Source: Burkholderiales bacterium (GTDB lineage Bacteria; Pseudomonadota; Gammaproteobacteria; Burkholderiales; Burkholderiaceae_C). Taken from it: DNA of 64,000 nucleotides. Below the pieces are notes generated by a model that saw only the letters and a list, made by a program, of their open reading frames with translations, had not been told where the DNA came from and did no database searches. The DNA lies in assembly GCA_016191525.1 (NCBI GenBank), contig JACPOK010000014.1:1-64000 (forward strand). The letters run 5' to 3'. The translations under genes and the position numbers were made by a program. This document shows, piece after piece, positions 33,791 to 44,964 of this stretch; the first letter of the stretch is position 1, and every line of letters begins with the position of its first letter.

Positions 33791-34843
33791 ATGATCCAGC
33801 GTCGCACCCTTCTCAAGACCTCGGCCGCCGTGGCGCTGGGCGCCCCCGGGCTGAGCGGCTTCGCCCAGCAGTCGGTGACGCTGAAGTTCCACACCTTCAT
33901 GGCGCCCCAGTCCAACGTCTGGCTGACCATGCACAAGCCCTGGATGGAAAAGGTCGAAAAGGAATCCGGCGGGCGCATCAAGTTCGAGGGCTATCCCGCC
34001 ATGCAGCTGGGCGGAACGCCCGTGCAACTCTATGACCAGGCCAAGGATGGCGTGGTCGATGTGGTCTGGACGCTGCCGGGCAACACCGCGGGCCGCTTCC
34101 CGCGCATCGAGGTGTTCGAGCTGCCCTTCATCATGTCCAACGCCGAAGCCACTTCCAAGGCCTACTGGGAGTATGTGCAGACCATGGCGCCGGACGAGTT
34201 CAAGGACACCCAGATGCTGGCGCTGCACGTACACGGCCCGGGCGTGATCCACACCGCCGACAAGCCGGTGCACAACGTGGCCGACATGCGCGGGCTGAAG
34301 GTGCGCGCCCCCACGCGCCAGGTGACCAAGCTGGTCGGCTCGCTGGGCGCCACGCCGGTGGGCATGCCGCTGCCGGGCATTCCTGATGCGCTGAGCAAGG
34401 GCACCATCACGGGCTGCGTGATTCCCTGGGAAGTGGTGCCGTCCGTCAAGGTGAACGAGCTGACCAAGTTCCACGCCGAGTTCGATCCGGCCGGCGGCTG
34501 CCTGTACACCACCACATTCGTGATGGCCATGAACAAGGCCAAATACAACTCGCTGGCGCCTGACCTGCGCAAGATCATCGACAACAACTCGGGTATGGCC
34601 ACTTCAGCCTGGCTGGGCAAGGTGCAGCAGGGCAATGACCCGATCGGCCGCAAGTCGGCCAGCGACCGGGGCAACACCATCTTCACCGTCAGTGCCGCCG
34701 ATGCCCAGGAATTCCGCCGCAAGTCGCGGGCGATCGAGGTGGAGTGGGTCGAGGACATGAACAAGCGCGGCGCCGACGGCCGCAAGCTGATCGAGACCGC
34801 CCGCGCGCTGATCGAAAAGCACACCCGGACCACCAAGGCCTGA
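33791..34843 (+). CDS. TRAP transporter substrate-binding protein (DctP type)
   Basis: 350 residues. The N-terminus MIQRRTLLKTSAAVALG has a twin-arginine-like RRTLLK pattern before a hydrophobic stretch; cleavage is expected near GFAQQ. The mature protein shows VTLKFHTFMAPQSNVWLTMH, DMRGLKVRAPTRQVTKLV with the conserved Arg that binds the carboxylate, and TGCVIPWEVVPSVKV. It captures the substrate in the periplasm. A 67-bp gap separates it from the large permease gene, where GTTAACTTAG could hold a secondary promoter. A terminator follows. Confidence 0.9.
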   Translation: MIQRRTLLKTSAAVALGAPGLSGFAQQSVTLKFHTFMAPQSNVWLTMHKPWMEKVEKESGGRIKFEGYPAMQLGGTPVQLYDQAKDGVVDVVWTLPGNTAGRFPRIEVFELPFIMSNAEATSKAYWEYVQTMAPDEFKDTQMLALHVHGPGVIHTADKPVHNVADMRGLKVRAPTRQVTKLVGSLGATPVGMPLPGIPDALSKGTITGCVIPWEVVPSVKVNELTKFHAEFDPAGGCLYTTTFVMAMNKAKYNSLAPDLRKIIDNNSGMATSAWLGKVQQGNDPIGRKSASDRGNTIFTVSAADAQEFRRKSRAIEVEWVEDMNKRGADGRKLIETARALIEKHTRTTKA

Positions 34844-34861
34844 TTTCCGGCCGGCCAATGC

Positions 34862-34886
34862 AAGGGCTCCCGCGGGAACCCTTTTT
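34862..34886 (+). terminator. Intrinsic terminator of the gentisate/TRAP operon
   Basis: AAGGG-C-TCCC-GC-GGGA-A-CCCTT hairpin (one internal mismatch) running into TTTTTG, 18 bp after the dctP-type stop. A short distance later the Nudix gene starts on the same strand. Confidence 0.8.
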
Positions 34887-34910
34887 GTTTGCCCGTAAAC
34901 TTGGGCAGAT

Positions 34911-35462
34911 ATGCTGTTTCGCGGACCCATCAAGCACTGCAGGAATTGCGGCAGCGCCGTGGCCTACCGGCTCCCCGACGACGGCGACACGCGCGAGCGG
35001 GCCGTGTGCCCGGCCTGCGACACCATCCACTACGAAAACCCGCTGAACGTGGTGGGCACTGTTCCCTACCTGGACGGGCGCGTCCTGCTGTGCAAGCGCA
35101 ACATCGAGCCGCGCTGGGGCAAGTGGACGCTGCCGGCCGGCTTCATGGAACTGGGCGAAACCACGGCGGAAGGCGCGGCCCGGGAAACCGATGAGGAAGC
35201 CGGCGCGCAGATCGAAATGGAACCGCTGTTCACCGTGATCAGCGTGCCGCGAGTCGGCCAGGTCCATCTTTTCTACCGGGCCAGGCTGCTGAGCGACGTG
35301 TTCAATCCCGGGCACGAAACCATCGAGGCGCGCCTGTTCACCGAAGAGGAAATTCCGTGGGACGAAATATCCTTCCGGACGGTGAAGGAAACCCTGGAAC
35401 GCTACTTCGAGGACCGCCGCAAGGGCCGTTTCGAAGTTCACACCTTCGACATCGTCGCGTAG
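34911..35462 (+). CDS. Nudix hydrolase with zinc ribbon
   Basis: 183 residues. An N-terminal zinc ribbon (HCRNCGSAVAYR ... VCPACDTIHYENP) precedes a complete Nudix box, GFMELGETTAEGAARETDEE followed by AGA, with the REx2EE metal-binding core. Such proteins hydrolyse nucleoside diphosphate derivatives; the zinc ribbon and the TLPAGFMELGE context are shared with NADH/ADP-ribose-type pyrophosphatases. No operon partner: a terminator lies upstream and the kinase gene converges 21 bp downstream. Confidence 0.88.
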   Translation: MLFRGPIKHCRNCGSAVAYRLPDDGDTRERAVCPACDTIHYENPLNVVGTVPYLDGRVLLCKRNIEPRWGKWTLPAGFMELGETTAEGAARETDEEAGAQIEMEPLFTVISVPRVGQVHLFYRARLLSDVFNPGHETIEARLFTEEEIPWDEISFRTVKETLERYFEDRRKGRFEVHTFDIVA

Positions 35463-35483
35463 CGGCTGGCCGCCGCTGGCGGG

Positions 35484-37496
<2,013 letters not shown>

Positions 37497-37531
37497 AACG
37501 GCAGATTCTAGCCTGCGCCCCGCGCCGGGCG

Positions 37532-38614
37532 TCAGCGCGACCCGGAACCTGTCTCGCGCCTGCTACGCGCGCTCTCGCGCAAATAGGCCTCCGTGAAGTG
37601 CTTATCGAGCAGTCGCTGGGCCCAGGCCGTCATGTCCTGGCTGTGCTCGGCGTAGTACTTGCCGTACGCATCCCACGCGCGGGCCCCCTCGAACAGCTTG
37701 CTGCCCCCGCCCAGCAGGCGGGTGCGCAGCGTGGCGGGAGAAAACTCACGCAGCGTGCCCTCCACGGCTGCCCGGGCAGCGGCGCCCACCGCGGCGTCAT
37801 GCGCCAGCAGGTCGCCCAGAAGGCTGCGCAAGGCCCGTTCGGGACCGATGAAACCCACACTGGCGGCGCGCCCCCCGAACAGGTACTGCAGCTTGGTCTG
37901 TTCGGGCCAGTCGGTCTTCAGCGGGTTGTTGTCCTTGACGGCCACCATGGTGCGGTCTTCGGCCCGCAGGTCCTGGGTGACATCGTTGCGGGAGGCATAC
38001 AGGTCCAGCAGGCCGGTCACCACCATCCGCACCGCCCGGCCCACGGTCTCGAGCTCACCGGGGCTGAGCGGGCCGAGTTTGGCGGGGTCCAGCCCCATAC
38101 CCTGGAAAAAGGCGGTCACGTCGGGAGCGCCGGGCCCCGAAGGGCCCATCGCCGCGGCACCGCCCAGCCCTGGGCCAAACGTGGATTCGAAGCCCCAGTC
38201 GCCGAACGGGTCGTCTTCGGAGGCAACGGGCGGCGCCGGAGGGCCGGGAAGAGGCCGCGCCCCGTCGCCATCGCGGTCAAACACCGCCCAGGGATCCGCT
38301 TGCGCATCGGCCTGCAGGATCTCGACCCGGTAGTCCCCGACTTTCAGCGACTGGCCGGGAGGCAGCACGCCCTGGGCACCGGGAGGCGCTTCGCCAAAAG
38401 GCATTTCGACGCCGTTGACCACCGACAGCACGCGGAAATGAAGCTCGCCGGCCTCATTCCAGACGGCCAGGTGGCGGCGGGAGACGTTTCGCTGGGGGTC
38501 GGGCAGGCAGATGTCGCAGTCGGCGTCGCGGCCCAGCACCATTTCAGCATCGCCGGGCGCGAGTTTGCGCACCGTATCAAGCTCGGGTCCCACGATGCCG
38601 ATTTCCAGAGCCAT
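37532..38614 (-). CDS. tagH: Type VI secretion FHA-domain protein (TagH/ImpI-like)
   Basis: 360 residues. FHA domain at about 20-100: EMVLGRDADCDICLPDPQRNVSRRHLAVW with the phospho-Thr-binding Arg and Ser-Arg-Arg-His. After a Gly/Pro linker, a C-terminal helical domain (AFFQGMGLDPAKLGPLSPGE, then LKTDWPEQTKLQYLFGG) follows; this is characteristic of TagH/ImpI C-termini in type VI secretion clusters. In Pseudomonas, Fha1 is phosphorylated by PpkA to switch secretion on. Here it lies between a kinase gene and a cyclase-FHA gene, and no core type VI genes are in the window. Starts at the ATG at 38614, 20 bp after the cyclase gene. Confidence 0.85.
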   Translation of the reverse strand: MALEIGIVGPELDTVRKLAPGDAEMVLGRDADCDICLPDPQRNVSRRHLAVWNEAGELHFRVLSVVNGVEMPFGEAPPGAQGVLPPGQSLKVGDYRVEILQADAQADPWAVFDRDGDGARPLPGPPAPPVASEDDPFGDWGFESTFGPGLGGAAAMGPSGPGAPDVTAFFQGMGLDPAKLGPLSPGELETVGRAVRMVVTGLLDLYASRNDVTQDLRAEDRTMVAVKDNNPLKTDWPEQTKLQYLFGGRAASVGFIGPERALRSLLGDLLAHDAAVGAAARAAVEGTLREFSPATLRTRLLGGGSKLFEGARAWDAYGKYYAEHSQDMTAWAQRLLDKHFTEAYLRESARSRRETGSGSR

Positions 38615-38634
38615 CGGTCAGCGGCCCCCGCGCA

Positions 38635-39525
38635 TCAGGCCTTGACCGCGAACGTGACCAGCGGCGCCTCTTCGGCGCTGCGGTCGCAACCCAGCGCGAT
38701 CTGGCCGTTGCCCACCAGGTAGCACTCCGTACGGCGTAGCACCACGGGCTCGCTCTGGTTGCCCACATACACCCAGGTGCCGAAGCTGGAGGCGTCGCTC
38801 AGGACAAACTGGCCGCCACGCCATTCCACGGTGGCGTGGACCCGCGAGACGCGTGAATCGTTGATGGAAAGCGATGCGGTGGTGGCGCGCCCCAGGGTCA
38901 GCCGCTCGCCGCGCGGCTCCAGGGTGACCGTCTTGCCCCCGGCGGCGATCTCCAGCCGGCCCGCGCCCGCCGCCTTGAACATGGAAACGCCCATCACGGT
39001 GGCATCGGTGTCGCGCTCGACCTGCCAGTCGACCCGGAAGACCTCGGTCGCATCGGCCTTGCCGCGCAGGTACATGGGACCCAGACTGCGCATCTGCTCC
39101 TGCTGGGCGGACGAAAGCCCGTCGCGCACGCGCTGGGTGGTGAGAATCTGCTCCGCCCCGGCCAGGTCGGCCAGGCGGGCGGCGCTGTTCACGGCGTCGC
39201 CATAGCAGTCGCCATCGATCTCGACGACTTCGCCGCATTCCACGCCCATCTGCATCTGCACGGGTGCGCCCGTGCCGCCGGCGTAGACCGGCTTTTCCTC
39301 GAGGCGCTTCTGGATGGCCACGCAGGCGGCGATGGCGTCGCCCTCCTGCGGGAAAACCACGAACAGGCCGTCGCCCAGCAGCTTGACGACACGGCCGCTG
39401 TGCTGCTCGAAGGTCTTGGACAGCGCCGTGGTCAGCTGCGTCACGAAGCGTCCGGCGGTCTCGTCGCCGAGGCGCTCGAATATGCCGGTGCTGCCCACGA
39501 GGTCTGCGAATACGACGGTTGCCAC
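38635..39525 (-). CDS. Class III nucleotide cyclase fused to an FHA domain
   Basis: 296 residues from a GTG at 39525. Cyclase catalytic domain at about 1-165: VVFADLVGSTGIFERLGDE (metal Asp), VKLLGDGLFVVFPQ (second Asp) and DCYGDAVNSAARLADLAG with Asn/Arg of the transition-state loop. FHA domain at about 205-290: LTLGRATTASLSINDSRVSRVHATVEW. This fusion links cyclic nucleotide production to phospho-Thr recognition and sits in a row with TagH and a Ser/Thr kinase. The substrate, ATP or GTP, is not decided. The cyclase domain begins at the very start of the protein, so no sensor domain precedes it. Confidence 0.88.
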   Translation of the reverse strand: MATVVFADLVGSTGIFERLGDETAGRFVTQLTTALSKTFEQHSGRVVKLLGDGLFVVFPQEGDAIAACVAIQKRLEEKPVYAGGTGAPVQMQMGVECGEVVEIDGDCYGDAVNSAARLADLAGAEQILTTQRVRDGLSSAQQEQMRSLGPMYLRGKADATEVFRVDWQVERDTDATVMGVSMFKAAGAGRLEIAAGGKTVTLEPRGERLTLGRATTASLSINDSRVSRVHATVEWRGGQFVLSDASSFGTWVYVGNQSEPVVLRRTECYLVGNGQIALGCDRSAEEAPLVTFAVKA

Positions 39526-39611
39526 TTGAATTAAGCGTCCGGGTCAGGTGTGTGAATAAACGTTACCCGCCGCGATTTTATGCGGCCCGGAGCGAAGCGG
39601 GAACACCAAGC

Positions 39612-39645
39612 AAAAAGGGTTAGCAGGAAACTCCTGCTAACCCTT
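39612..39645 (-). terminator. Intrinsic terminator after tRNA-Pro
   Basis: A 14-bp perfect stem (AAGGGTTAGCAGGA with its complement) and 3-nt loop. Read on the minus strand it ends in five U residues. It lies 9 bp past the tRNA 3' end and separates the translation operon from the cyclase gene. Confidence 0.9.
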
Positions 39646-39653
39646 GGCATCAA

Positions 39654-39730
39654 TGGTCGGCGTGGCGGGATTCGAACTCGCGACCCCTTGCACCCCATGC
39701 AAGTGCGCTACCAGGCTGCGCTACACGCCG
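39654..39730 (-). tRNA. tRNA-Pro (anticodon GGG)
   Basis: A 77-nt cloverleaf including the encoded CCA. Acceptor CGGCGTG pairs with CACGCCG; the anticodon arm is CTTGC-ATGGGGT-GCAAG, giving anticodon GGG; GTTCGAATCCC is the T-loop region. It is the last gene of the merR-ihfA-pheTS stretch and precedes a strong terminator. Confidence 0.97.
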
Positions 39731-39753
39731 ACAAGCCTCATATTCTAACCCAC

Positions 39754-40203
39754 CTAGTGAGTGGCGCTGAGCAGGTCGCGTATCTCGAACAGCTCACGGC
39801 GCACCAGCAGCAGCTTCTGCGAGACTGCGCTGCGCTCTTCCGCCGGCGTGCTGTCCTCGAAATCCTCGAATGTCGAATCCTCGACTTCGATGACCTCGAC
39901 GCCTTCCAGCATGACCTCGCCCGCACGGCGCTTGTCACGCTCGACCTGCACGAGCTCCTGCAGCTTGTTGCGCGCACCGCTGATGGTGAAGCCCTGGTCG
40001 TACAGCAAATCGCGGATGCGCCGGATCATCAGGACCTCATGGTGCTGGTAGTAGCGGCGGTTGCCGCGCCGCTTCATGGGGCGCAGCTGCGTGAACTCTT
40101 GCTCCCAATACCGTAGCACGTGAGGCTTGACGCCACACAGGTCGCTGACCTCACCGATGGTGAAGTAGCGCTTGGCCGGTATTGAAGGGAGAGCTTTCTC
40201 CAT
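39754..40203 (-). CDS. MerR-family transcriptional regulator
   Basis: About 149 residues. YFTIGEVSDLCGVKPHVLRYWEQEFTQLRPMKRRGNRRYY is the MerR helix-turn-helix and wing (key parts IGEVSDLCGV and RYWEQEF). A coiled region and an acidic C-terminus follow, without the Cys ligands of metal sensors. The gene next to ihfA is conserved in betaproteobacteria, but its signal is not known. Start at the ATG at 40203; an ATG at 40212 in the same frame is possible. Neither has a strong ribosome site, and nested inverted repeats surround this start, which may mean autoregulation. Confidence 0.85.
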   Translation of the reverse strand: MEKALPSIPAKRYFTIGEVSDLCGVKPHVLRYWEQEFTQLRPMKRRGNRRYYQHHEVLMIRRIRDLLYDQGFTISGARNKLQELVQVERDKRRAGEVMLEGVEVIEVEDSTFEDFEDSTPAEERSAVSQKLLLVRRELFEIRDLLSATH

Positions 40204-40231
40204 TGAAATCAATGTTGTAGGAGAGAAAGCT
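40192..40231. promoter_or_regulatory. Nested inverted repeats across the merR start codon
   Basis: Outer arms AGCTTTCTC (40192-40200) and GAGAAAGCT (40223-40231) are perfect 9-bp complements; inside them CATTGA-AA-TCAATG (40201-40214) is a second perfect dyad. The start codon lies within the inner arm. This could be an autoregulatory operator or an RNA hairpin that masks the start. Confidence 0.45.
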
Positions 40232-40304
40232 GCTAGGTTACTCTAAGTCGGCCCTGCATGCAAAGCCCAATTCGGGCCCCCGCCCTGGCAAATAATGCCC
40301 AGTT

Positions 40305-40634
40305 TCAGTCCGGCTCGGCGCCGGGGCCCTGAATCTGTTCCTTGAGCTTGTGGCTGGCGTGGAAGGTGACGACCCGCCGCGCCTGGATGGGGATGGCTTC
40401 ACCCGTACGGGGGTTGCGTCCGGGGCGCGGCGCCTTGGTGCGAATCTGGAAATTGCCAAAACCGGAGATCTTCACGTCCCCACCCTCGACCAGGCTGTCG
40501 GCGATGAGGTCGAAGAAGGCATCGATCATGTCCTTGGATTCGCGCTTGTTCAGCCCGATCTGCTCGAACAGCAGCTCGGCGAGCTGCGCCTTGGTCAGCG
40601 CCGGCGTCTCCAGGCTCTCGACTGAAAAATCCAT
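40305..40634 (-). CDS. ihfA: Integration host factor alpha subunit
   Basis: 109 residues from the ATG at 40634, chosen because AGGAAGAGG lies a short distance upstream; an ATG at 40673 would add 13 non-conserved residues. [45 protein letters not shown] and [20 protein letters not shown] are the HU/IHF signature (key parts SGFGNF and GRNPRTGE, whose Pro intercalates DNA). With IhfB it bends DNA at specific sites. It follows pheT by 45 bp on the same strand, as in many proteobacteria. Confidence 0.95.
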   Translation of the reverse strand: MDFSVESLETPALTKAQLAELLFEQIGLNKRESKDMIDAFFDLIADSLVEGGDVKISGFGNFQIRTKAPRPGRNPRTGEAIPIQARRVVTFHASHKLKEQIQGPGAEPD

Positions 40635-40679
40635 CGCGACCTCTTCCTGTGTTCTTGTTGTCAGTGCCGTCATGTTGTC

Positions 40680-43097
40680 TCAACTCCGCAAGCGCCCGTC
40701 CAGCCGGGTGGTGATCTGTTCGACCACCGCCCTCACCGCGCTGTCGATCTGCTCGTCGGTCAGTGTGGCTTCAGCACTGCCGAGCGTCAAGCGCACAGCC
40801 AGGCTTTTCTCGTCGGCGGCCTGACCGGCGCTGGCCTGCTTCGGCTTGTACACGTCAAAGAGCAGCGCGTCGCGCAGCAAACCGCCGGTATCGGCCGAAT
40901 GGATCGCGTCCATCAATGCGGCATGGCCGACCGAATCACGAACGATGACGGCAATGTCACGCTGGGCGGGCTGGAATTTGGGCACGGCCTCGAATTGCGC
41001 CACCTTGCGCGCCGTGACAGCGTCGAGTTCGAGCTCAAACAGCACGGGCGCATGGGCGAGTTCCCATGCTTGCCGCCAGCGGGGATGCAGTTCGCCGACA
41101 ACCCCCACCTGGCGGCCCTCCAGCCAGATGCCGGCACAGCGGCCGGGATGCAGGGCCGGGTGCGCCGCTGGCTGGAACACCGCCTTCAGCGGCGACAGCA
41201 GGGCTTCCACATCGCCCTTGGTGTCGAAGAATTCGCTCGCCTGGCCCTTGCGGCCCCATTGCAGCCCGTCCGGCTCGCCATAGGCCAGCGCTGCCAGCCG
41301 CATGGGCTGGTGGATGCCACGCACCGTGGTGTCTGTGGTGGTCACCGAAGCATCACGCAGGAATACGCGGCCAGCCTCGAACACGCGAACCCGCTCGGCC
41401 TTGCGGTCGAGGTTGAACTTGAGCACTTGCAGCAGGGAGCCGACCAGCGACGAGCGCATCACGCCCATCTGGCTGGCGATCGGATTGAGCAGGCGGATCG
41501 GGTCGGCGTTGCCGGCCAGGTCGCGTTCCCAGCTCTCTTCCACGAAGCTGAAGTTGATGGTTTCCTGGTAGCCCAGCGCGGCCAGCAGGCGCCGCACGGC
41601 GAACCGGCTTCGCTGCGCCTCGGTGCGCAATCGCGGCGTGACGGGGGCGAGCGGCGGTGTCACCGGCAGCTTGTCATAGCCCACGATGCGCGCGACTTCC
41701 TCGATCAGGTCTTCCTCGATGGCGATATCAAAGCGATACGAAGGCGGCTTCACCACCAGCGCACCATCGTTCGCGGCGACATCCAGCTCCAGCCGGGAAA
41801 GCGCTTCGGCGCATTGCTGCTGCGTGAGCGGCATGCCGATCACCTTGGCGGCCCGCGCCACCCGCAGCATCACGGGTTTCTGTTCAGGCATTGCCACAAC
41901 GTGGTCGTCCATGGGGCCGGCGCTGCCGCCGCAGATATCCTGGATCAGGCGCGTGATGTGCTCGATGTGCTCCACGGTGGTGCCGGGATCCACGCCGCGC
42001 TCGAACCGGTGGCCGGCGTCAGTGGAGAAGTTGTAGCGGCGCGATCGCCCCTGTATCGCCAGCGGCCACCAGAAAGCGGCCTCGACGTAGACGTTTTTTG
42101 TGTCGTCGGAGACCGCGGTGGAGTCGCCGCCCATGATGCCGGCCAGTGACTCGACCTGGGCATCGTCGGCGATCACACCCACTTTTTCATCCACGGTCAC
42201 GGTGTTGCCGTTGAGCAACTTCAGTTGCTCGCCGGGCTTGCCCCAGCGCACGTCCAGCCCGCCGTGGATTTTGTCCAGGTCAAAGATGTGGGAGGGACGG
42301 CCGAATTCGAACATCACGTAGTTGGAAATGTCCACCAGCGCCGTGACGCTTCGCTGGCCGCAGCGTGCCAGGCGTTCAACCATCCACGCAGGGGTTTTTG
42401 CACGGGTGTCCACGCCGCGGACGACCCGGCCGGAGAAGCGGCCGCACAGGTCTGGCGCGCTCACCGTCACTTTCAGCCTGGCGTCATGCGCCGGCTTCAC
42501 CGCCGCGAACTGCGGTTTGCGCAGCGGCGCGCCCGTCAGGGCCGACAGCTCGCGTGCCACACCGTAAACGCTGAGCGCATGGGCCAGGTTGGGCGTGAGC
42601 TTGAGCGTGAAAAGCGTGTCGTCCAGCTTGAGCACGTCACGGATATCGGCGCCCACAGTGGCATCCGTGCCCAGTTCGAGCAGGCCACCATGGTCATCGC
42701 TCAGCTTGAGTTCGCGCGCCGAGCACAGCATGCCCTGGCTTTCGACGCCGCGCAGTTTGCTCTGCTTGATCAGGAAGCGCTTGCCGTCCTCACCAGGCGG
42801 CAATTCGGCCCCGACCAGGGCGCACGGCACCTTGATGCCCACCCGGGCGTTGGGCGCGCCGCAGACGATGCTGAGCAGGGCGCCCTGCCCCGCATCGACC
42901 TTGCACACGCGCAGGCGGTCGGCATCGGGATGCTGTACCGCCTCGCGGATTTCGCCCACGACGATGCGTGTGAAGGGCGGCGCGACGGGTCGCAATTCTT
43001 CCACCTCCAGGCCGCCCATGGTCAGGGTGTCGGCAAGCTGCTGGGTGGTCAGCGGCGGATTGCAGAATTCGCGCAGCCAGGACTCGGGGAATTGCAT
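40680..43097 (-). CDS. pheT: Phenylalanyl-tRNA synthetase beta subunit
   Basis: 805 residues, full length. N-terminal [16 protein letters not shown]; tRNA-binding OB fold around [22 protein letters not shown]3/B4 editing region ([21 protein letters not shown], key FGRPSHIFD); B5 region with [23 protein letters not shown] anticodon-binding domain at the end ([28 protein letters not shown]). Partner of PheS. It starts 17 bp after pheS and runs toward ihfA. Confidence 0.97.
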   Translation of the reverse strand: MQFPESWLREFCNPPLTTQQLADTLTMGGLEVEELRPVAPPFTRIVVGEIREAVQHPDADRLRVCKVDAGQGALLSIVCGAPNARVGIKVPCALVGAELPPGEDGKRFLIKQSKLRGVESQGMLCSARELKLSDDHGGLLELGTDATVGADIRDVLKLDDTLFTLKLTPNLAHALSVYGVARELSALTGAPLRKPQFAAVKPAHDARLKVTVSAPDLCGRFSGRVVRGVDTRAKTPAWMVERLARCGQRSVTALVDISNYVMFEFGRPSHIFDLDKIHGGLDVRWGKPGEQLKLLNGNTVTVDEKVGVIADDAQVESLAGIMGGDSTAVSDDTKNVYVEAAFWWPLAIQGRSRRYNFSTDAGHRFERGVDPGTTVEHIEHITRLIQDICGGSAGPMDDHVVAMPEQKPVMLRVARAAKVIGMPLTQQQCAEALSRLELDVAANDGALVVKPPSYRFDIAIEEDLIEEVARIVGYDKLPVTPPLAPVTPRLRTEAQRSRFAVRRLLAALGYQETINFSFVEESWERDLAGNADPIRLLNPIASQMGVMRSSLVGSLLQVLKFNLDRKAERVRVFEAGRVFLRDASVTTTDTTVRGIHQPMRLAALAYGEPDGLQWGRKGQASEFFDTKGDVEALLSPLKAVFQPAAHPALHPGRCAGIWLEGRQVGVVGELHPRWRQAWELAHAPVLFELELDAVTARKVAQFEAVPKFQPAQRDIAVIVRDSVGHAALMDAIHSADTGGLLRDALLFDVYKPKQASAGQAADEKSLAVRLTLGSAEATLTDEQIDSAVRAVVEQITTRLDGRLRS

Positions 43098-43114
43098 GTT
43101 GTCGGAAAGTCTGG

Positions 43115-44155
43115 TTAGCGGAACTGGCTGAGGAAGCGCACGTCACCGTCGAAATACAGGCGCAGGTCGTTCACGCCATAACGCAGCATGGTCAGCCGGT
43201 CGGGCCCCATGCCGAAGGCGAAGCCGATGTACTTTTCGGGGTCCAGTCCCATGTTGCGTACGACGGCCGGGTGCACCTGGCCGGAGCCGGCCACCTCCAG
43301 CCAGCGGCCGGCCAGCGGCCCGCTCTGGAACTGGATGTCGATCTCCGCGCTCGGCTCGGTGAAGGGAAAGAAACTCGGGCGGAAGCGCAGCGCCAGGTCG
43401 TCGCTTTCGAAAAAGGTGCGGCAAAAATCCGTGAAGACCACCTTCAGGTCCTTGAAGCTCACGTTCTCGCCCAGCCAGAGGCCTTCGCACTGGTGGAACA
43501 TGGGCGAATGGGTGGCGTCGCTGTCGACGCGGTAGGTGCGGCCTGGCGCGATGACGCGGATCTCGGGCATGTCGCGGCCCGCGTATTTCTTGATGTGCGC
43601 GTGGGCATAGCGCACCTGCATCGGGCTGGTGTGGGGACGCAGGTTGTAGGGGATGCCGTCGTCACCGTTGATGTCGACGTAGAACGTATCCTGCATCGAG
43701 CGGGCGGGATGGTTGGGCGGGTTGTTCAGCGAAGTGAAGCTGTGCCAGTCGGACTCGATTTCGGGGCCGTCGGCAACGTCGAAGCCCATGCTGGCGAAGA
43801 TCAGCTCGATGCGCTCCATCGTCAGGCTCACCGGGTGCAGCCCGCCGGGTTCGCGCTTGCGCCCGGGCAGCGTCACGTCCAGCGATTCAGCCTTCAGCTG
43901 GACCTGCAGTTCCTCGTCGGCCAGCGCCTGACGGCGCGCGTTCAGCGCGGCTTCGATGGCCTGCTTGGCCAGGTTGATGGCCGCGCCGCGCGTCTTCTTT
44001 TCGTCCACGCTCAGCGCTGCCATGCCCTTCATCAGCTCGGTGATGCGGCCCGACTTGCCGACAAACAGCGCCTTGGCGTTTTCCAGCTCCGCAGGCGTGG
44101 CCGCCCCGGAGAAGGCCTGGCGGGCGCTGTCGACGATGGAATCCAGCTCGTTCAT
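43115..44155 (-). CDS. pheS: Phenylalanyl-tRNA synthetase alpha subunit
   Basis: 346 residues. N-terminal coiled coil, then class II synthetase motifs: [39 protein letters not shown] (cut to key DWHSFTSLN and PPNHPAR), [10 protein letters not shown] and [14 protein letters not shown], with [17 protein letters not shown] as motif 3. It charges tRNA-Phe together with PheT. An intrinsic-terminator-like hairpin lies between rplT and this gene, so pheST may be expressed at a level below or separate from the ribosomal genes. Confidence 0.97.
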   Translation of the reverse strand: MNELDSIVDSARQAFSGAATPAELENAKALFVGKSGRITELMKGMAALSVDEKKTRGAAINLAKQAIEAALNARRQALADEELQVQLKAESLDVTLPGRKREPGGLHPVSLTMERIELIFASMGFDVADGPEIESDWHSFTSLNNPPNHPARSMQDTFYVDINGDDGIPYNLRPHTSPMQVRYAHAHIKKYAGRDMPEIRVIAPGRTYRVDSDATHSPMFHQCEGLWLGENVSFKDLKVVFTDFCRTFFESDDLALRFRPSFFPFTEPSAEIDIQFQSGPLAGRWLEVAGSGQVHPAVVRNMGLDPEKYIGFAFGMGPDRLTMLRYGVNDLRLYFDGDVRFLSQFR

Positions 44156-44163
44156 AAATTCTC

Positions 44164-44204
44164 AAAAAAGAAAAAGGGCCAGCGCCTTTTCAAGCTCCAG
44201 CCCT
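44164..44204 (-). terminator. Terminator-like hairpin between rplT and pheS
   Basis: On the minus strand AAGGGCTGGAGC pairs imperfectly (two wobbles, one mismatch) with GCGCTGGCCCTT, followed by TTTTTCTTTTTT. It ends 9 nt before the pheS start. No Phe-rich leader frame precedes it, so it is more likely a partial terminator than a classical Phe attenuator. Confidence 0.65.
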
Positions 44205-44250
44205 TGTTTCGGATGCGCGGGCCAACCGGTCGACGGCGGCCCCCGTGAAC

Positions 44251-44610
44251 TCAAGCAGCCAGCTTGGCCTTGACTTGCTCCACGATGCCGGCAAAAGCGG
44301 CCTTGTCGTGCACGGCGATGTCGGCCAGCATCTTGCGGTCGATCTCGATGCCGGCCTTGCGGATGCCGTTGGCGAACTGGCTGTAGGTCAGGCCGCATTC
44401 ACGGGCTGCTGCGTTGATACGCGCAATCCACAGCTGGCGGAAGACGCGCTTCTTGGTGCGGCGGTCACGGTAGGCATATTGCCCGGCCTTCATCACCGCT
44501 TCCTTGGCGATGCGGAAGACATTGCCGCGGCGGCCGCGGAAACCCTTGGCGAGGGCGAGAACCTTCTTGTGGCGGGCGCGAGCCGTTACACCACGTTTGA
44601 CGCGAGGCAT
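44251..44610 (-). CDS. rplT: 50S ribosomal protein L20
   Basis: 119 residues. [40 protein letters not shown] and [20 protein letters not shown] are diagnostic of L20, an early assembly protein binding 23S rRNA. It lies 26 bp after rpmI. In other bacteria L20 represses rpmI-rplT translation by binding the leader; a hairpin-rich leader is present here before rpmI. Confidence 0.98.
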   Translation of the reverse strand: MPRVKRGVTARARHKKVLALAKGFRGRRGNVFRIAKEAVMKAGQYAYRDRRTKKRVFRQLWIARINAAARECGLTYSQFANGIRKAGIEIDRKMLADIAVHDKAAFAGIVEQVKAKLAA

Positions 44611-44636
44611 GTTGTGTCCTTCCTTGTTCGTCGGTG

Positions 44637-44840
44637 TTAGATGCCACGGCCGGGCAGCATGGCGGCCATCGAAACCATGTTGGTTTCGTGAACCGCGACT
44701 GCACCACGCAGGTGACGCTTGTTTTTGGTGGTCTTCTTGGTCAGGATGTGACGCTTGAAGGCTTGGCCGCGCTTGACGGTGCCACCGGGACGAACGCGGA
44801 AACGCTTTTTCGCGCCGCTCTTGGTCTTCATTTTGGGCAT
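44637..44840 (-). CDS. rpmI: 50S ribosomal protein L35
   Basis: 67 residues. [20 protein letters not shown] and [19 protein letters not shown] are typical of L35. A small basic protein of the large subunit, here between infC and rplT in the standard order. The 124-bp spacer from infC holds two hairpins. Confidence 0.97.
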   Translation of the reverse strand: MPKMKTKSGAKKRFRVRPGGTVKRGQAFKRHILTKKTTKNKRHLRGAVAVHETNMVSMAAMLPGRGI

Positions 44841-44873
44841 TGAATGCTCCGTTACTTTGTGCTCGTGAGGCGT

Positions 44874-44936
44874 CGCGGATCGATTCCGCGCCTTGTAGGC
44901 CCCGAGACACTTCTTTTGGCGAGATTCGCACTCGCC
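44874..44936 (-). promoter_or_regulatory. Candidate L20-type translational leader before rpmI
   Basis: Two hairpins in the infC-rpmI spacer: GGCGAG-7nt-CTCGCC (44918-44936) and CGCGGA-5nt-TCCGCG (44874-44890), both perfect 6-bp stems. L20 autoregulation at this place is known in E. coli and Bacillus, through structures that do not share sequence. Here the assignment rests on position and structure only. Confidence 0.4.
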
Positions 44937-44964
44937 TTCTTCACCCCCGAAAGAGTGCCGATTC

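Noticed and set aside
44156..44250. A Phe-type leader peptide before pheS
   Set aside because: A terminator-like hairpin exists, but no ATG- or GTG-started frame with clustered Phe codons precedes it; the TTT codons seen are part of the U tract.
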